NCBI GenBank assembly: GCA_021234155.1
Contig: JAJEKV010000051.1
Span: forward strand, 5,584,698 to 5,648,697
DNA: 64,000 bases
Reading direction: 5' to 3'
Source: Isoetes taiwanensis
Lineage: Eukaryota; Streptophyta; Lycopodiopsida; Isoetales; Isoetaceae
Below the pieces are notes generated by a model that was not told the origin of the DNA, made no database searches, and worked only from the letters and a program-made list of their open reading frames with translations. The translations under genes were made by a program, and so were the position numbers. Position 1 is the stretch's first letter; each line of letters begins with the position of its first letter. This document shows positions 52,700 through 64,000 of this stretch, in pieces.

Positions 52700-55049
52700 C
52701 ATGACAATAATTTGGAAAATAAATTTCAGACCATCTCATTATGACAAAAATGATTTTTGCAACCTAGATGGGGATAGAGCTTTGAACGTTGTCGCCGAAA
52801 AACAATAGCACTAGATGGGGATAAAGCTTTGAACATTGTCGCCGAAAAAGAATAGCACGACTGCATGACCACAAGAAAATCCTAACATTTGCCACTCCAA
52901 GCACGAACATCTTTTAGACTCAATATTAACCACAACTGATCGCACTAGACTTTGTACTTCAAACTAGAGTGAGCCCGACGATGCCGGGCATTTGTCGTAG
53001 ACATATGAACTTTAGGATTAGATTTTGTAGGGTACTCGGCACGATTGTCTTGGACATATCGGTGTGTAGATAGAACAAAGTGAGAGTACATAATGTAATG
53101 GGTAGTCGGTGCATTCCAATAATGACAAAATCAGAAACCAAGTTAAGTATGTTGTATAGTGCTCAACATGTGATTTTCGCCAAATTAGTCTGATGATATT
53201 GTCCCAAATACTAAAGTTTTAACTTTTGTTGTTGCAAGATTTCGAAGTCTCGCATAGAAGTAGCATATAATTGTGCACCAAATAACATATGACGACAACA
53301 CCTTGAAGTGAGAATATTAATGGGTTTAGAATAGTGCATTATGTTGGTGTTAGTATGTAGGTTGCACTATCATGTATAGGAATGTAAATAGATAGTCCAT
53401 GGCAATGAGGGCATCAAGTCTATATAAAAATTGTCGTTGAGTTGTAAAAATTTATGGTGGGAAATGCAATTAAGATAGAAATTGATTTGTTGTGGCTATA
53501 AATATTTGAACAAATAAGAATTGCAGTTCTTGTTAGACTTAAATAAAATGAGTATGGGGCATACAAACGTAGGTGCAAGTTAAAATACATATGGCAATAT
53601 CTAGGTATGAATATCTAGGAATTCATTCATCTTAAATATTCCTTGTTTGTTTCATCTGTCAAGGTTTCCTTGGCATTTGAGTATGGTGGAAAGAAAATAG
53701 AAATAATTAGAAAAAACAATACCCCAGAAACTTTATATTTAAAAAAAAAGGGGGTTAAAGGAGAAGAATATACCAATTTCAGATATAATGAATCGGAGCA
53801 TCTCCTTCAATGGCAGTGAATATATAGAGTACATTTGTCTATGAATATGCCATATAACTTCAAGCAAAAAGGAATTAGTTCCTATCCAATTGTAATGGTC
53901 CTTAGTTGAACTACATGCTCCTCTCATGACATGTCGCAACTGCCACACCACTAAATATCGAATCTCAAATGGTGAACTCCTTAGCTCAAAACAGTTTTAA
54001 GGCCCCGGGGGATTCACCTTTGATAAGCTTATAACCCATGAGAGTTCAACGGAGGGGTGTTTTTTGGACCATTTGTGTACGTATACTTAGGGGTTAGGGG
54101 TGTTTTTAGGCACTGGCCTAGAGCAATATCTATACACAGAGGGGTCAAATTGCCTTTAAAAAATATTTATACAAGGGGGGTTTTTTGCTACCTTCCGAAC
54201 GCAGGTGCCATACCCCCTTTATGTATAAATGATCCCCGGGGTTTAAGGCATGCCAGCTTTATGCCAAGGCATCATGTACAAATTGAATCATAATCACAGT
54301 TTCTATACAATTGAGTCAATGTTGAAATGTTGTTGACTCTTGTATGGTACGTGGGTTTAATCATGCATAGGCTCATCAATGACTATCCAATTACAACTCA
54401 TAATTTTCTGTTAAATTATGAAGCCATTCAGATCACATGGTCTGGTCGTTTGGAAGTAACTCAGCCATCAACTTATCCACATGCATGATTACTGCATCAA
54501 TGCCATGTCGAACTGCAACTCTTGGCTCAAACAACCAGCTCATAAATTTTTCAAATAATTCAGGTATGAGGGGTCAGGATTTTTGGCCATTTCATAACTC
54601 CACTCATGGTTGCTAGTTGCAAGCTTCCTCCGCCATCACCAATAGAATAATTAAAGTGTGACACTATACCTATGGAAGATACAGTTATTGTTTCAAAGGT
54701 ATTTCTTTGCATCGCACACAACAGATGTGCGCTCTATTCTATGTGCTTGCAATGATGTGTACCCCAATTCTTAAGTCACCTGTAATAAGTAATAAGTTTC
54801 GAAAATGCATAAAGATTTACAGAGTGGTAAAGGGACATCCAAGAGATCACATATCAGTCCTTTTATTTATGTCTGCATTGCTTGGACAATCCTAGAGTTT
54901 AGGTGCTCTGGATGGATCTGAACAATGCTGGGCAGCCCATTCCTGCAAGGTGATACATTATCAGGGAAGGTTCAACATACTAACATAGGAAGACCATGAT
55001 TCTCACATTAGAACATGCACAGGCTCAGATGTATTATCTACTATCCATT
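52700..55049. other. left interior of the Mutator-like element
   Basis: AT-rich, with no identifiable gene. A direct repeat, AGATGGGGATARAGCTTTGAACRTTGTCGCC, occurs twice near 52767 and 52813. The C-rich and G-rich segment at 54000-54250 has GGCCCCGGGG and CCCCGGGG palindromes. No transposase frame was found on either strand. Confidence 0.4.
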
Positions 55050-55602
55050 ATATTCGTGTTGACTGTGTATGCGTAGTTTCTACCTTGAGCCCCTTCAGCA
55101 GCTTCTAAACCTGGTGCATCAAACAGAATTACACAGAGTTTTATACCATGTAATATGAACATGAAATAGAGAAGAATACTAACTTTGGCTCTTAATGCAT
55201 CCCTATATGCGTCTTGTATAGAAAATCCTGCGTTAAAGGTTTGCCCAGGGTTTATGGAAAGAGAATGCTCCAGATAATCCGGTAGGTATTGTACGTCAAT
55301 AAATGCATTTGTTGTTATATCTGTGCCAAAAACAATGACTACATAAATCATTCGCATTTTATGATTCTCAACAAGTATGATTTAAGGTCAAAGGCATTAT
55401 CTAAATTCAACATCAACAACACATTTTGAGCTGGACTGACTGACTGATAGAATCCTTGCCATGCAATCATACCACCTCCCAGTCTGCCAAGAACATTCGC
55501 ATTATAGGATCTGCCATTAGCTACCAAAGTTTTTGTTGCTCCTTCACGAAGAATTACATCCAGAACTTTCAGAATCTCCTGAGGAAGCACTACCATTTTC
55601 AC
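55050..55602 (-). pseudogene. captured Argonaute gene fragment (linker-1 region up to the PAZ start)
   Basis: Read on the minus strand: PQEILKVLDVILREGATKTL, GRSYNANVLGRLGGGMIAWQ and GFYQSVSPAQNVLLMLNLD match the ArgoL1 region of plant Argonautes (VLDIVLRE..., GRSF...LGGG...WRGFYQS...P.Q..L.LN.D). After a probable intron the next exon reads DITTNAFIDVQYLPDYLEHS, and after another intron KLLKGLKVETTHT, the start of the PAZ domain. Retained introns show DNA-level capture. MID and PIWI are absent and exon edges are eroded, so it is not an Argonaute gene. It could produce antisense or small RNA if transcribed; that is inference. Confidence 0.8.
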
Positions 55603-55634
55603 TTAGATAGTCTGCCAGGGTATATAAGTGCTCT

Positions 55635-56033
55635 GTGTAACCCATGTTTAGATCGCAAGGAGTTGGCCAGAACAAAAGATTCATTACATCACCTAAGTCA
55701 GTGCAATGGCATTAAGAAGAAGGCAAAGTTTGAGGCATGACAAACAAAATAAAGAACAGGAAGCAAGGGAACACCCATAATCTGGCAAATTGTTCAACCT
55801 GCAGGACATCATTAAAAGTTAATTGCTCAACTGACTAAAAGTGGCTTCATTCTCGAACTAAAATGAACCAGACACTCCAAAAAAAATAGGACATTTCTTA
55901 TAGGTTGAAATGTAATGTGTAACCCATGTTTAGATCGCAAGGAGTTGGCCAGAACAAAAGATTCATTACATCACCTAAGTCAGTGCAATGGCATTGAGAA
56001 GAAGGCAAAGTTTGAGGCATGACAAACAAAATA
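55635..56033. repeat. 117-bp direct duplication inside the Mutator-like element
   Basis: GTAACCCATGTTTAGATCGC onward (55636-55752) is repeated at 55917-56033 with one or two changes. It includes the region just upstream (minus-strand sense) of the Argonaute fragment. Confidence 0.9.
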
Positions 56034-57940
56034 AGGGTGCCTGCAAAACATGGCAGCGTCATGTTAAAGCCAAGCTTGTCAGAACGTTACAATCATTTAA
56101 CAGGATGCTTAAAAAGAAAGTTACTTGCAAGGAGATAAATCTACTCGCTTTTTTGAAATAATGTCTCCAACACCATTCCCCACTTGCATCCTCATGTCTT
56201 TGAACTTGTGATAGCGATAGCAGACAAATGTTCGGGTAAAGAGCTTTAGCAAAAGCAAAGAGACTTAAGAAAATACTTGCCAGCATTATGTTCCAGATGC
56301 TAGAAGTTGTTACGGTAGAGCTGGAGAATAAAGAGTAAGCTTGCACTTTACTCTTTCACTCTCTTCATATAAATAATAAATGGATATATTAAGAGTGCAT
56401 TCTAGCGATGACTCAAACTAGGCAATATAAGTTTTTTCTACCATTTGGACAAACGACACTTAGCCCCGGGCACAATAAAAATGCATTTTATATCTGTAGC
56501 AAAAAGGCTATTTATACAAACCTGGAAAAAGAATTCGAAGCTTTGAACAAAATTTGGAGCCATTACATCACCTAGCATCTGACCATTCACATGGAGCAAA
56601 GCAATTTTGGAGCAAAAAATATCAGTTGCTTACTGCATCCTGCAACAACAGTTAGGAAGTACCATGATCTATGCCAGCAAAAAATATCAGAAACTTGAAT
56701 TTCATTAACTCAATGGACATATGAGCTTAGATTCTTACAATGTTACTGCATGAACAACTTACCCAATATCTGCAAAGCATTCGGAATATGCTCCTGGTCC
56801 CTGAACAAATGAAAAGAAGTATCATCAATATAATATGCATTGACCATCTCAACTTTAAAAAATAGCATGCACAGTTGTAACCAGAGAATGCTCGCCTTGG
56901 TAAAGCATTATCTGTGTGTCTGATACATTGGTTTGGGAACATTCAGATTTGCTTAGACATTTGCCAAAAAAAAAAGAAAAAAAATTAGAAAGATGTTACC
57001 TTGATCTTGCATGAATGCTCCAGACCCAGCTATAACCACATGCTAAAGTAGCCAGAAGCTGCCAGGTCCAAGGCCAAAAATGGCCTGAATCTAATAGGTG
57101 AAGAAAACAAAAACAGCATACAATGTCGCTTAAAATATAGATCCTTTATAGGACAAACATTTCCTCAGGCTTAAAACGCTTCTCTAGAAACGATAGAAGC
57201 AAGATCCTCGAATTAAACCGGCAGAAAACGCGTATTCATCATTGAAGATGGCGTCCTACATAACAATGCGGTCTCCATGATAACTCCACAGATTAAATTC
57301 AGGGCACTAAATCAGCTAAGCCGAACAGAAAAGTAAGACTTCTCGAGCTTTCCCGATTCTGGGTCTGCTGGAGAAATGTTATGAGCACAAGCTCTGCTAC
57401 GCCATGCATGTAGTTCAGAAGAACGAATGGTCCACAGCTCCAAGTAGACCATGGTTAGCAAGCCTCTGCTGGGCCGGATAACAACCTTAGGCTGCTGCCG
57501 TCTGCACCAAGGGAAAGGAAAGTACAGAAGGGAGGGAGAAAATTCAAAATGAAGCCATAGCCGATTCCAGCGGTGAGTATATGTCTCGGCAAAGCAAACA
57601 TTTTGAACTACGATAGTGGAGGCTGGAGAAGAAACCCATAGGACCAAAATAGTCCCGCGGGGGCGAGGGGGAACGCCGCATGCGTCTGCGCATGCGGCAT
57701 TCCGGCACAGAAACCAACACTCTCCCATTTTAATAAAGAAGATACAAGTACATCAGAAGGAAGTACTATGTACCTTTTTACGTTGAGCATCTTTCACTAG
57801 AGCATATGAAGCAGCTTCTCCACAAGATTGCGCACAAAGCTTCTCCTTTGACATGATTCTTGCAAAGGCGTTGAGCTAGTTGTCTTCGAATATTTTCTAG
57901 CATTGGAATGACATACTTATACACCGTAAAGAATGATCAT
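56034..57940. other. right interior of the Mutator-like element
   Basis: No gene was named. Some minus-strand pieces may be further eroded Argonaute exons or introns, but none has a recognisable motif. A GC-rich palindromic spot, CCGCATGCGTCTGCGCATGCGG, lies at 57676-57697. Confidence 0.35.
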
Positions 57941-58113
57941 CTACTGTGTAAAAACATGTTTTTTTTTTTTTTGGCGATTTTGAAAATACAAAGGGTTATC
58001 TGGAAAAATGCTTAAGAATTAAGGGCATTTTGGGAATTTTAAAAATACTACGGGTTTTTTTTTTTAATTAAGCCAACAATTAAGGTTACTTTGGTAAATT
58101 TCCAATAAAAAAA

Positions 58114-58856
58114 TGGTGTCTCTCACTCCACCCATATGCCCCGTGTAACTCCATCCATATGCCACGTGGCTTAATCTGAAGGGTAGATGGGCTTCTGGAT
58201 TGTAGGCGCGTGTAAACACTATTCAAGAAAGAATGGCGGGCTTTCTAGAAGATTCTGGAATTGGAGGAAGCTTCTTGAGTGCACCTCGGGAATATTCTAG
58301 ACAGCTCTGTGTTTTGGTGTAAAATGGAGCATCGGGGCATTGCTTCAGGCTTAAAAAACAGTGTTGGATTTGGAGAATTCCGTGCGATACCTATTCATGC
58401 TTCAATTTGAAGCCTTGGGGTTGTAGAACGCACGTCGGTCCACCCTGCCATCCAAAGCACACCCAGGCCAAACATACACTCCAAGCATGAGCTCATACCT
58501 CTTGGGTGATGCGTCACCTTCAATGAGGTTCAAGTCGAATACGGGCAGTGGCCCTCTAGCCACCTGTGATGGGTATGCATGCCTCTGGAGGGGAGGTGAC
58601 TCTCCTCCTGCCTCATCGGGACTGGGGAGATGCAACCCAGTAGTAGCCCTCTTGGCTATGCACCCAGCAGCCTACGGTCCGGTCCCAATACTTTTCAACC
58701 TACTCTGCAAAGTGTGCACAGGAGGGGCGAATGGAGTGGACTACCCAACAGCCATGTTCTTATGCCAGCCCAATCCAATTGCCATGAATTCGGTCTGCAT
58801 TGACTTCTGGAGACCCAAGCCGTCAGTCATTCCCCCATGAGTCTGAGCCTTGGGTA
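58114..58856. other. unassigned flank
   Basis: Overlapping open frames exist on both strands around 58400-58840 (plus MSSYLLGDASPSMRF, minus MHLPSPDEAGGESPP), but neither has an identifiable domain. The GC content is higher than in the surroundings. It may be a captured or decayed exon. Confidence 0.3.
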
Positions 58857-58873
58857 GGATACCCCCAATGTTG

Positions 58874-58955
58874 TCCCAAACGTTTTGTACGTATGTAAAA
58901 AATACGTATGCATACGTTTTTTACAAGTATGTATCAATACAAACGTATTTTACAA

Positions 58956-59000
<45 letters not shown>

Positions 59001-59386
59001 GTAAATCAGAAATCTACCTCCTTGATGAGCCTATTATTTGCCTATCTGTGGAGGATGCTATCCAAGATCATTGTGAGGTGGCTAAGAAGCATTCAAAGAA
59101 GCAAGCAAGACAACCGAACATGATTTGGGGTCTTCACCTTGTCATCTCAGGCCATGATCGTCTACTCCGTCCGAGCGGCGTTTAGGGCAACAGAGAAACG
59201 TATGAATGGAAGAAAAAAGAAGACTTACCTAAGATATTAACAAATATAATATGTTATCTTAAAAAAAAAGCAAGGATAAAAAAACTACTAAATTTTTTAC
59301 CAACGTTTTTATCATACATACGTATAATACGTTTGTTTCGAAAAATATGTTTGGTATATGTAAAATACGCGTATTTATACAACACT
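58874..59386. mobile_element. 513-bp insertion with 17-bp target duplication and a 40-T run
   Basis: GGATACCCCCWATGTTG flanks it at 58857-58873 and 59387-59403 (one mismatch). Inside are inverted ACGTATGT/ACATACGT motifs near both ends and an uninterrupted T40 at 58960-58999. The T run suggests that a minus-strand retroposon is part of it. The family is not recognised. Confidence 0.6.
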
Positions 59387-59599
59387 GGATACCCCCTATG
59401 TTGACGCTATGGATGTTGTTGTACATGTTATGTTATGATGTATTCGCCCTTCGGAGTGATCTTATTGATGTATTGATGATTATGTGCTCATGTTTATTCG
59501 CGCTTTTGCAGCTAGGTCGACCTGAAGGAAGATGGGGCAAATGACCCATCCACTCTTCCTCACTGGCCCAACTCTTGGAATTGGTGACATGTAGATGGC

Positions 59600-60120
59600 C
59601 CCTGCCAGTTTGGCTGTCAGGGGGATGAACTCCGCCTTTCGATACGATGGGAGCATCGTAGGGGACGTCACATGTGATACATACGCTGCTGTCATCAACG
59701 CTTTATCCCAAAAGCTCGAGGGTAACTCTTTATGCTTAGGCATATTGCTTGTCAAATCCATCAATGTCCTATTCATTCATTCAGCCTCCCCATTTTGGAG
59801 ATGAGCATAAGGCACAATTAACTGCTTATGTACCCCTTTCAAGCCAAGGTAATCTTCAAACTCATTTGAAAGATATTCTTTAGCATTATCTATCCATAAT
59901 ATTTTGATAATAATAGAAAACTCATTTTCCATCGAAGAGCTGGACATTTTATAAGTATCAAAAGCTTGAGAACGAACTTTAAGAGTATATACCCAGGTAT
60001 ATTTGCTATAGTTATCAACAAACACAAGAAAATACAAGTTTTCTCTAAGAGAAGTGATTGGCAGATAATAAATGTCAGAATGTAGACGTTGAAGAGGAAA
60101 TTCAGCATGAAATTCAGCTT
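59600..60120 (-). pseudogene. Ty1/copia integrase core fragment
   Basis: On the minus strand: FLVFVDNYSKYTWVYTLKVR (first catalytic Asp), then SIIIKILWIDNAKEYLSNEF (second Asp, where GE of the usual DNGGE reads KE) and HKQLIVPYAHLQNGEAE with the catalytic Glu, then MNRTLMDLTSNM and ELPSSFWDKALMTAAYVSHV. It is nearly uninterrupted until about 59640, where identity fades. It is the downstream part of the copia element interrupted by the LINE at 60121. Confidence 0.85.
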
Positions 60121-61480
60121 GTTTTTTTTTTTTTTTTTTTTTTTTTGAAGAATATAAGAATATATTAAACCACTAGAATGCGATCAAGTACAATGATAAG
60201 TGTGGTGCTAAGAAATGAAGCGCCCATCATGATCCACAATCTGTAGGAATGTCGACCAAATTTCCCGCTTAACTATGCCAGACAAGCTTGAGACTTGGTA
60301 AGCCTGCCACAACTTATGCCTCAAGATCGGAACCAACCGAAAAGGGCTAAGCACTGCATTCTGAAAGACCTTTGCTCTCCGTCTTTTCCAAATCAGCCAC
60401 AAAAGCCAAGCTCGCGATAAATAAAACGCCGCCGCTTGGCTTAACGCCCACCTGCTAGGAAGGACTCCTGTGAGAATCTTCCGACCGCATAGTGAAGTCC
60501 CAAAGAGGGCTCTCACCCAGACCAAGCTGCCCCTACCTACGTGCATAAGACAAAAGCAAAGGCTCAATGGTCTCACGTCGCCTCCCACATAAAGGGCATG
60601 TTTTCGCCACACGAGGCTTGAACCTCGTGGACTCGTGACATTCACCCCCGAGGCTATGGTGCAAGATCTGCCACAAAAGGGTACGGATTTTAGGAGGAGG
60701 CAATGTATTCCACGCCCACTTCCACATGGCGGGCCACTTACTCCCCCGGAAGCTTAAGCCACCACTTATCCGGGGTGGCAACGGTCCCTCGGGGTGGCGC
60801 TAGGGAGCCCATAAGCTGATGCTACAAACTGAGATGCATCAAGTCCACTATACGACTTCCAAACGCGATTGACTTAAAAAGACAACTGCAATGGAATAGC
60901 ATTGGCAACTCTGTCCCAAGTCCGTATGTCCCACCGCCGAAGGCCAAATCTCTCCCTAAAAAACTCCCACAGCGCCAGATGACCCTTGCAATACCAGTCA
61001 CGGATGGATGTTACCCCTGCAGCAAGCCATCGGCGCTGAGTACCTGGGTGTAGAGAAGAGGCCAAGGGAGATGAAAGTCCAAGGGTACCCAGAGAAAGGG
61101 CTATGAGGCTACCATACACCTGCTAGGGTCCAATGAAAAGAGAACCTTGACCACCTTCCAGGCCTTCAGGAGACCCTTAAGAAAAGGCGAAGCATGAGGG
61201 AATGGCCGCAAATCCTCAAACAGAGCCCACGGCAACTGAGCCGGAATAGCTGGCTTCCTAAACACAATAGAGTGACGAAGCGACTGTGCCAACAGAGCCA
61301 AACCCGGGGATTGTTGCTCCTGCAACAACTGCCAGATGAATTTCGACACCAGAACCTTCGTGTGCAACGACACATCAAGCATACCCAAGCCCCCTGCCTG
61401 TCTGGGACGCACACACTTCCACCATGCAACCTTCACTGTAGCCCCCTCCTCATTCCCTCCCCAAACACTTGTGATGGATA
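60121..61480 (-). mobile_element. 5'-truncated LINE (ORF2 C-terminus, poly(A)) inserted in copia
   Basis: The plus strand shows a T22-23 run at 60122-60146 followed by GAAGAATATAAG, i.e. a minus-strand LINE ending ATTCTTC plus poly(A). Its ORF2 C-terminus reads KVAWWKCVRPRQAGGLGMLD, then KWAWNTLPPPKIRTLLWQIL and RVAKTCPLCGRRRETIEPL, the zf-RVT zinc domain typical of plant L1-type LINEs. Several frameshifts occur. The 5' truncation is near 61480, where copia sequence resumes. No clear target duplication was found. Confidence 0.82.
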
Positions 61481-61903
61481 AAACACTTAAACGTGTTTGC
61501 TCAACCTACATACATGACAGTTTGGCTCATGAAATTTACGGAAGGCAAGCCTTTGACCATGTCTAATCTAGATGCTTATGTTAAAACAATAGTAGTTACA
61601 TGTACATACCTGACATGCTATAATGCCTCAGGAGATTGGGAGACTACTGTTGTTATGGAAGACACGTTGCTTTGACCAATGATAATGAAATATTCTTTTG
61701 AATAATATATAGCTCGTCACCATTAAGGCAACATTATGCTACATGAGCTGCAAGTCAACACATAGCAATGGAATCTTCTTCAAAATATGTAGAAAACCCC
61801 TAGTAAAGAGCACGGAGAAACCCATCTTTTTGTCAAACTCGTTGATGCTCAACAAATTGACCAACAAACCTGGTACTAGAATAACATCTTCAAGTTAAAA
61901 TAA
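61481..61903 (-). pseudogene. copia protease-to-integrase linker fragment
   Basis: The minus strand reads LEDVILVPGLLVNLLSINEF at about 61890-61830, the conserved block downstream of copia protease, and SRLDMVKGLPSVNF near 61560, from the GAG-pre-integrase domain. It joins the flanking copia parts in order once the LINE and the 1.1-kb insert are ignored. Confidence 0.75.
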
Positions 61904-61910
61904 GGCAATA

Positions 61911-63018
61911 TGAATCGCCTCCAAGAGCAATTCCAGGAAGATGTTTCTTGGCGCTCCGCCTGTGTCTGTGGCTAGGGCGGCAACAGAGGGAGAAGGCCGC
62001 CATCCTCTCTCTCTGTCCGGCACTACTACAACCCTCTTGCAATTTCAAAATCATGCTTGGATGCTAGTGGGGTTTGCCAATGATTCAGAGGTTCTTTTCT
62101 CCAAAAATTTAACCGACTTTGATTCGAAGCAGCTTCAAGGCAGTTTTTTTTGCTTCAGGCTGGTAAGCCACTAATGTGGCCTTTTGCTCTCAATCTTTTC
62201 AACAGGAATGATGATTTTGCTATAGCAAATCACACTGAAAGGGCATATGGCCTATAAGGTGGAGCAAATTGAAGCGAAAATTAGAAAGAAAGTTGTTTTG
62301 GATTTTTGTAAGCAATCTTTCCAGTTGGATCTTCTGATTAGACGATTTTTTCCCATCCTCTTGTTCTTTCTTGTTAGCAGAAAGATTTAGAGATGTTTTC
62401 TTGGAAGGGGCCAAAGTAAGTTCTGCAGTTTTAAAATAGGATGTAAGATTATTTGAGATTGCCGAGCTAGGGATCCAATTGTGTCCAGGAAGATGCTTCC
62501 ATATCAAGACCAGATATCATGAAACAAACTTTAGAGAGGAGTTTTGGTGGTTGGGCTGTGTATCTAGCTTATTGCAGGTGGGCTGACTGGCGCATCCCGA
62601 TAATGCAGCATCTCCTTTTAATATCACATTTGGTAGTAAAGTTGCAGAATTTGATCATAGTTTGAAGCATATTGGCTTCTCTGAGCAGTGAGGGAGATTG
62701 TTTAGGTTACCCTTCGTCTCTTTTCTCTTCATTTCTAATTCTGCAAGAGGTTTTTTGGAGCAGTCAAGATTGTCTGCAGTTTGTGGAAAGTGGGAATTGG
62801 ACTCCTGTAGTATTCTATGTAACTGAGATGATGTTGATACTGTAGTATTAGTTAGATAGAAGAAGAAGTTGAGAGAGACTCATGAGTACTGTAACTGCAA
62901 ATATAACCCAGATTCGTGTGGGATCCTATATAGTTGAATTGTATCTGATCCATGAGGGATCTTTGTATTGTAATTCTTCCAATCTGATCAATACAAAAAG
63001 TTATTACTTTCAAAAGGG
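61911..63018. mobile_element. 1.1-kb insertion in copia flanked by GGCAATA
   Basis: GGCAATA occurs at 61904-61910 and 63019-63025, exactly where copia protease coding breaks and resumes. The insert includes a short ORF (61941-62174, MFLGAPPVSVARAATEGEGR) and a right-hand part (62850-63010) that looks like an LTR or transcript 3' end. No TIRs, poly(A) or TG/CA ends could be confirmed, so its class is open. Confidence 0.5.
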
Positions 63019-63927
63019 GGCAATAAGCGCTGAAATTTGAATTATATCTTTAGCATTGGATTTTATGACATTATCATCAGCCATTTTGACCAAAACTTGT
63101 CCTTCTTGCCCGCTAAATGCTTTGTTGCACAAGAATCAACTAACCAAATATCCTATGGAATATCAGTAATGTTCCATGCAGCAAGACTGAGATATTGCTT
63201 CTCAATATCCTCAATGTTAATATGCGAAACATTAGCAGTAATTTCAGAAACTTGAGCTATGTTTAGGCTATTGGCTGCTTGTGAGACCTTAAAATGTGTT
63301 GATCTTTAACAAACTGTAGAATGCCTTTTTGAGTTTATAGCAATCTCTTTTTGCATGCCTTTGCTTTCCACAATACCAACAAGTAAATGGCTCCTTGGAT
63401 TGTGACTTTGATGCTGAATAATGATTGGAATGACTACTCCCTGTATTAATAGCTGAGCCAGAAATTGGAGTGGAACGTCAATTATAACCTGACTGATTGG
63501 TCTTAGACTTAGCTCGAAGAATCAGATAAAGAGAGCTTAAGATTAGTAGAGAAGGAAAGGTGTTGTAGCAAAGAGAATCCAGTAGATTCTCCTTTAGAAA
63601 TGGAGAATATAGTGAAAGATCACAAGATGAACACAAATCCAAGCAGATCCGAGCAAACATATTAGTTAACTCTTGACTGAAAGAAAGGATTGAGAAAGAA
63701 ACTTATATTTACATGGTCGTGAGCATAAAGCGGCAATTGAACTTAACCTACAATCTTGAGCGACAATCTTGGCCAATTTTGGACAAATTGGACGTAAAAA
63801 AAACTGTGTCAAAAATAGCCCTTGGATTCACCCGATCCTGATTATACCAAGTGCGCTCGCTCCTTGTATCAATCTGACTGCAGCTATTAGATCTTGGAAT
63901 GCCTAGACTGTCTTCATTCTTCATGCT
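63019..63927 (-). pseudogene. copia gag and protease region
   Basis: On the minus strand a short gag start (MKNEDSLGIPRSNS) lies at 63954-63748. A CCHC knuckle, CWYCGKQRHAKRDC, is at about 63380-63340. The protease motif WLVDSCATKHLAG (63150-63110) has the catalytic Asp, with Cys in place of the usual Gly, followed by VKMADDNVIKSNAKDII. Gag is shorter than usual, so internal deletion is likely. Stops and frameshifts are present. Confidence 0.8.
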
Positions 63928-63940
63928 GGCTCTGATGCCA
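63928..63940 (-). other. primer-binding site of the copia element
   Basis: TGGCATCAGAGCC on the minus strand, one change from TGGTATCAGAGC, the usual plant initiator-methionine-tRNA primer site. It directly follows the LTR end. Confidence 0.8.
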
Positions 63941-64000
63941 TGTTGATAGAACATAACATATATGTACTGGAGAGTAGGAAAATAGATAAAGGCGCTAACA
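63941..64000 (-). mobile_element. 5' LTR of the copia element (3' part only)
   Basis: The LTR ends CTATCAACA on the minus strand at 63941, immediately before the primer-binding site. The rest lies beyond the window. Confidence 0.7.

Larger units (their letters stand above)
52530..58103. mobile_element. 5.6-kb Mutator-like element with long TIRs and 10-bp target duplication
   Basis: The left TIR, from 52530, reads GGGAAATTTACCAAAATAAC. The right TIR, on the minus strand from 58103, reads GGAAATTTACCAAAGTAACC. Similarity continues about 160 bp inwards through AATGCCCTTAATTCTTAAG. Both ends are flanked by AATAAAAAAA (52520-52529 and 58104-58113). Long TIRs and a 9-10-bp duplication define Mutator-like elements. 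No MuDR-type transposase was seen. The cargo includes an Argonaute gene fragment, so it is a Pack-MULE-like element. Much of the rest (52700-54900, 56050-57900) is unassigned. Confidence 0.85.

Noticed and set aside
55050-55602. A working Argonaute gene
   Set aside because: Only the linker region is present, without MID or PIWI, inside a transposon and with eroded exon edges.
60121-60146. Poly(T) run as a transcription terminator
   Set aside because: It is the reversed poly(A) tail of the minus-strand LINE.

Overview
The window is nuclear DNA of a land plant with a large, repeat-rich genome. Spliced genes with GT-AG introns, a plant-type TrpD-like gene, fragments of plant FKBP and Argonaute genes, and Ty1/copia, Ty3/gypsy, LINE, SINE and Mutator-like elements all say plant. 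A fern or another early-diverging vascular plant is my inference, because the LINE types and the DIRS-like retroelement are unlike typical seed-plant content. The species cannot be fixed from sequence alone.

Only two host loci look real. At the left edge, a minus-strand gene (1-662) runs off the window; it starts at an ATG preceded by an in-frame stop and encodes an arginine/serine-rich, probably nuclear protein I do not recognise. At 48029-51540 (+), ten exons read into an intact 592-residue anthranilate-phosphoribosyltransferase-like protein with a likely organellar targeting peptide.

Region by region: 1.1-9.6 kb is a nested pair of TIR elements with TAA and TTA target duplications. The inner one holds a captured FKBP-TPR gene fragment, long pyrimidine tracts, tRNA-derived SINEs and a 110-bp satellite whose monomers carry perfect four-unit heat-shock elements. 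10.3-22.5 kb is an array of a 2.8-kb tandem repeat; its copies act as empty-site controls for three insertions: a 200-bp foldback MITE, a LINE carrying an intact ORF1 but no ORF2, and a LINE 3' end with a pentanucleotide tail. 24.4-28.9 kb is a broken copia fragment joined to a broken gypsy fragment with a likely 3' LTR. 29.3-36.3 kb is decayed repeat DNA (gypsy gag on minus, a foldback element, a second LINE 3' end, short tandem repeats).

36.3-44.8 kb is a minus-strand tyrosine-recombinase (DIRS/Ngaro-like) retroelement: gag-like ORFs, a reverse transcriptase with YMDD, an RNase H with the downstream DIRS-type domain, a tyrosine-recombinase-like C-terminus, and a 127-bp direct repeat (126/127 identical) whose inner copy lies internal to the 3' end, as expected of split direct repeats. 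52.5-58.1 kb is a 5.6-kb Mutator-like element with long TIRs and a perfect 10-bp target duplication, carrying a piece of an Argonaute gene. 59.6-64.0 kb is a minus-strand copia element (LTR edge, initiator-Met PBS, gag zinc knuckle, protease, integrase) interrupted by a LINE and by a second 1.1-kb insertion.

The most unusual signals are the DIRS-like element, the heat-shock-element satellite lying beside the FKBP fragment inside one transposon, and the Argonaute fragment inside a Mutator-like element. No CRISPR array, rRNA or functional tRNA gene was seen.
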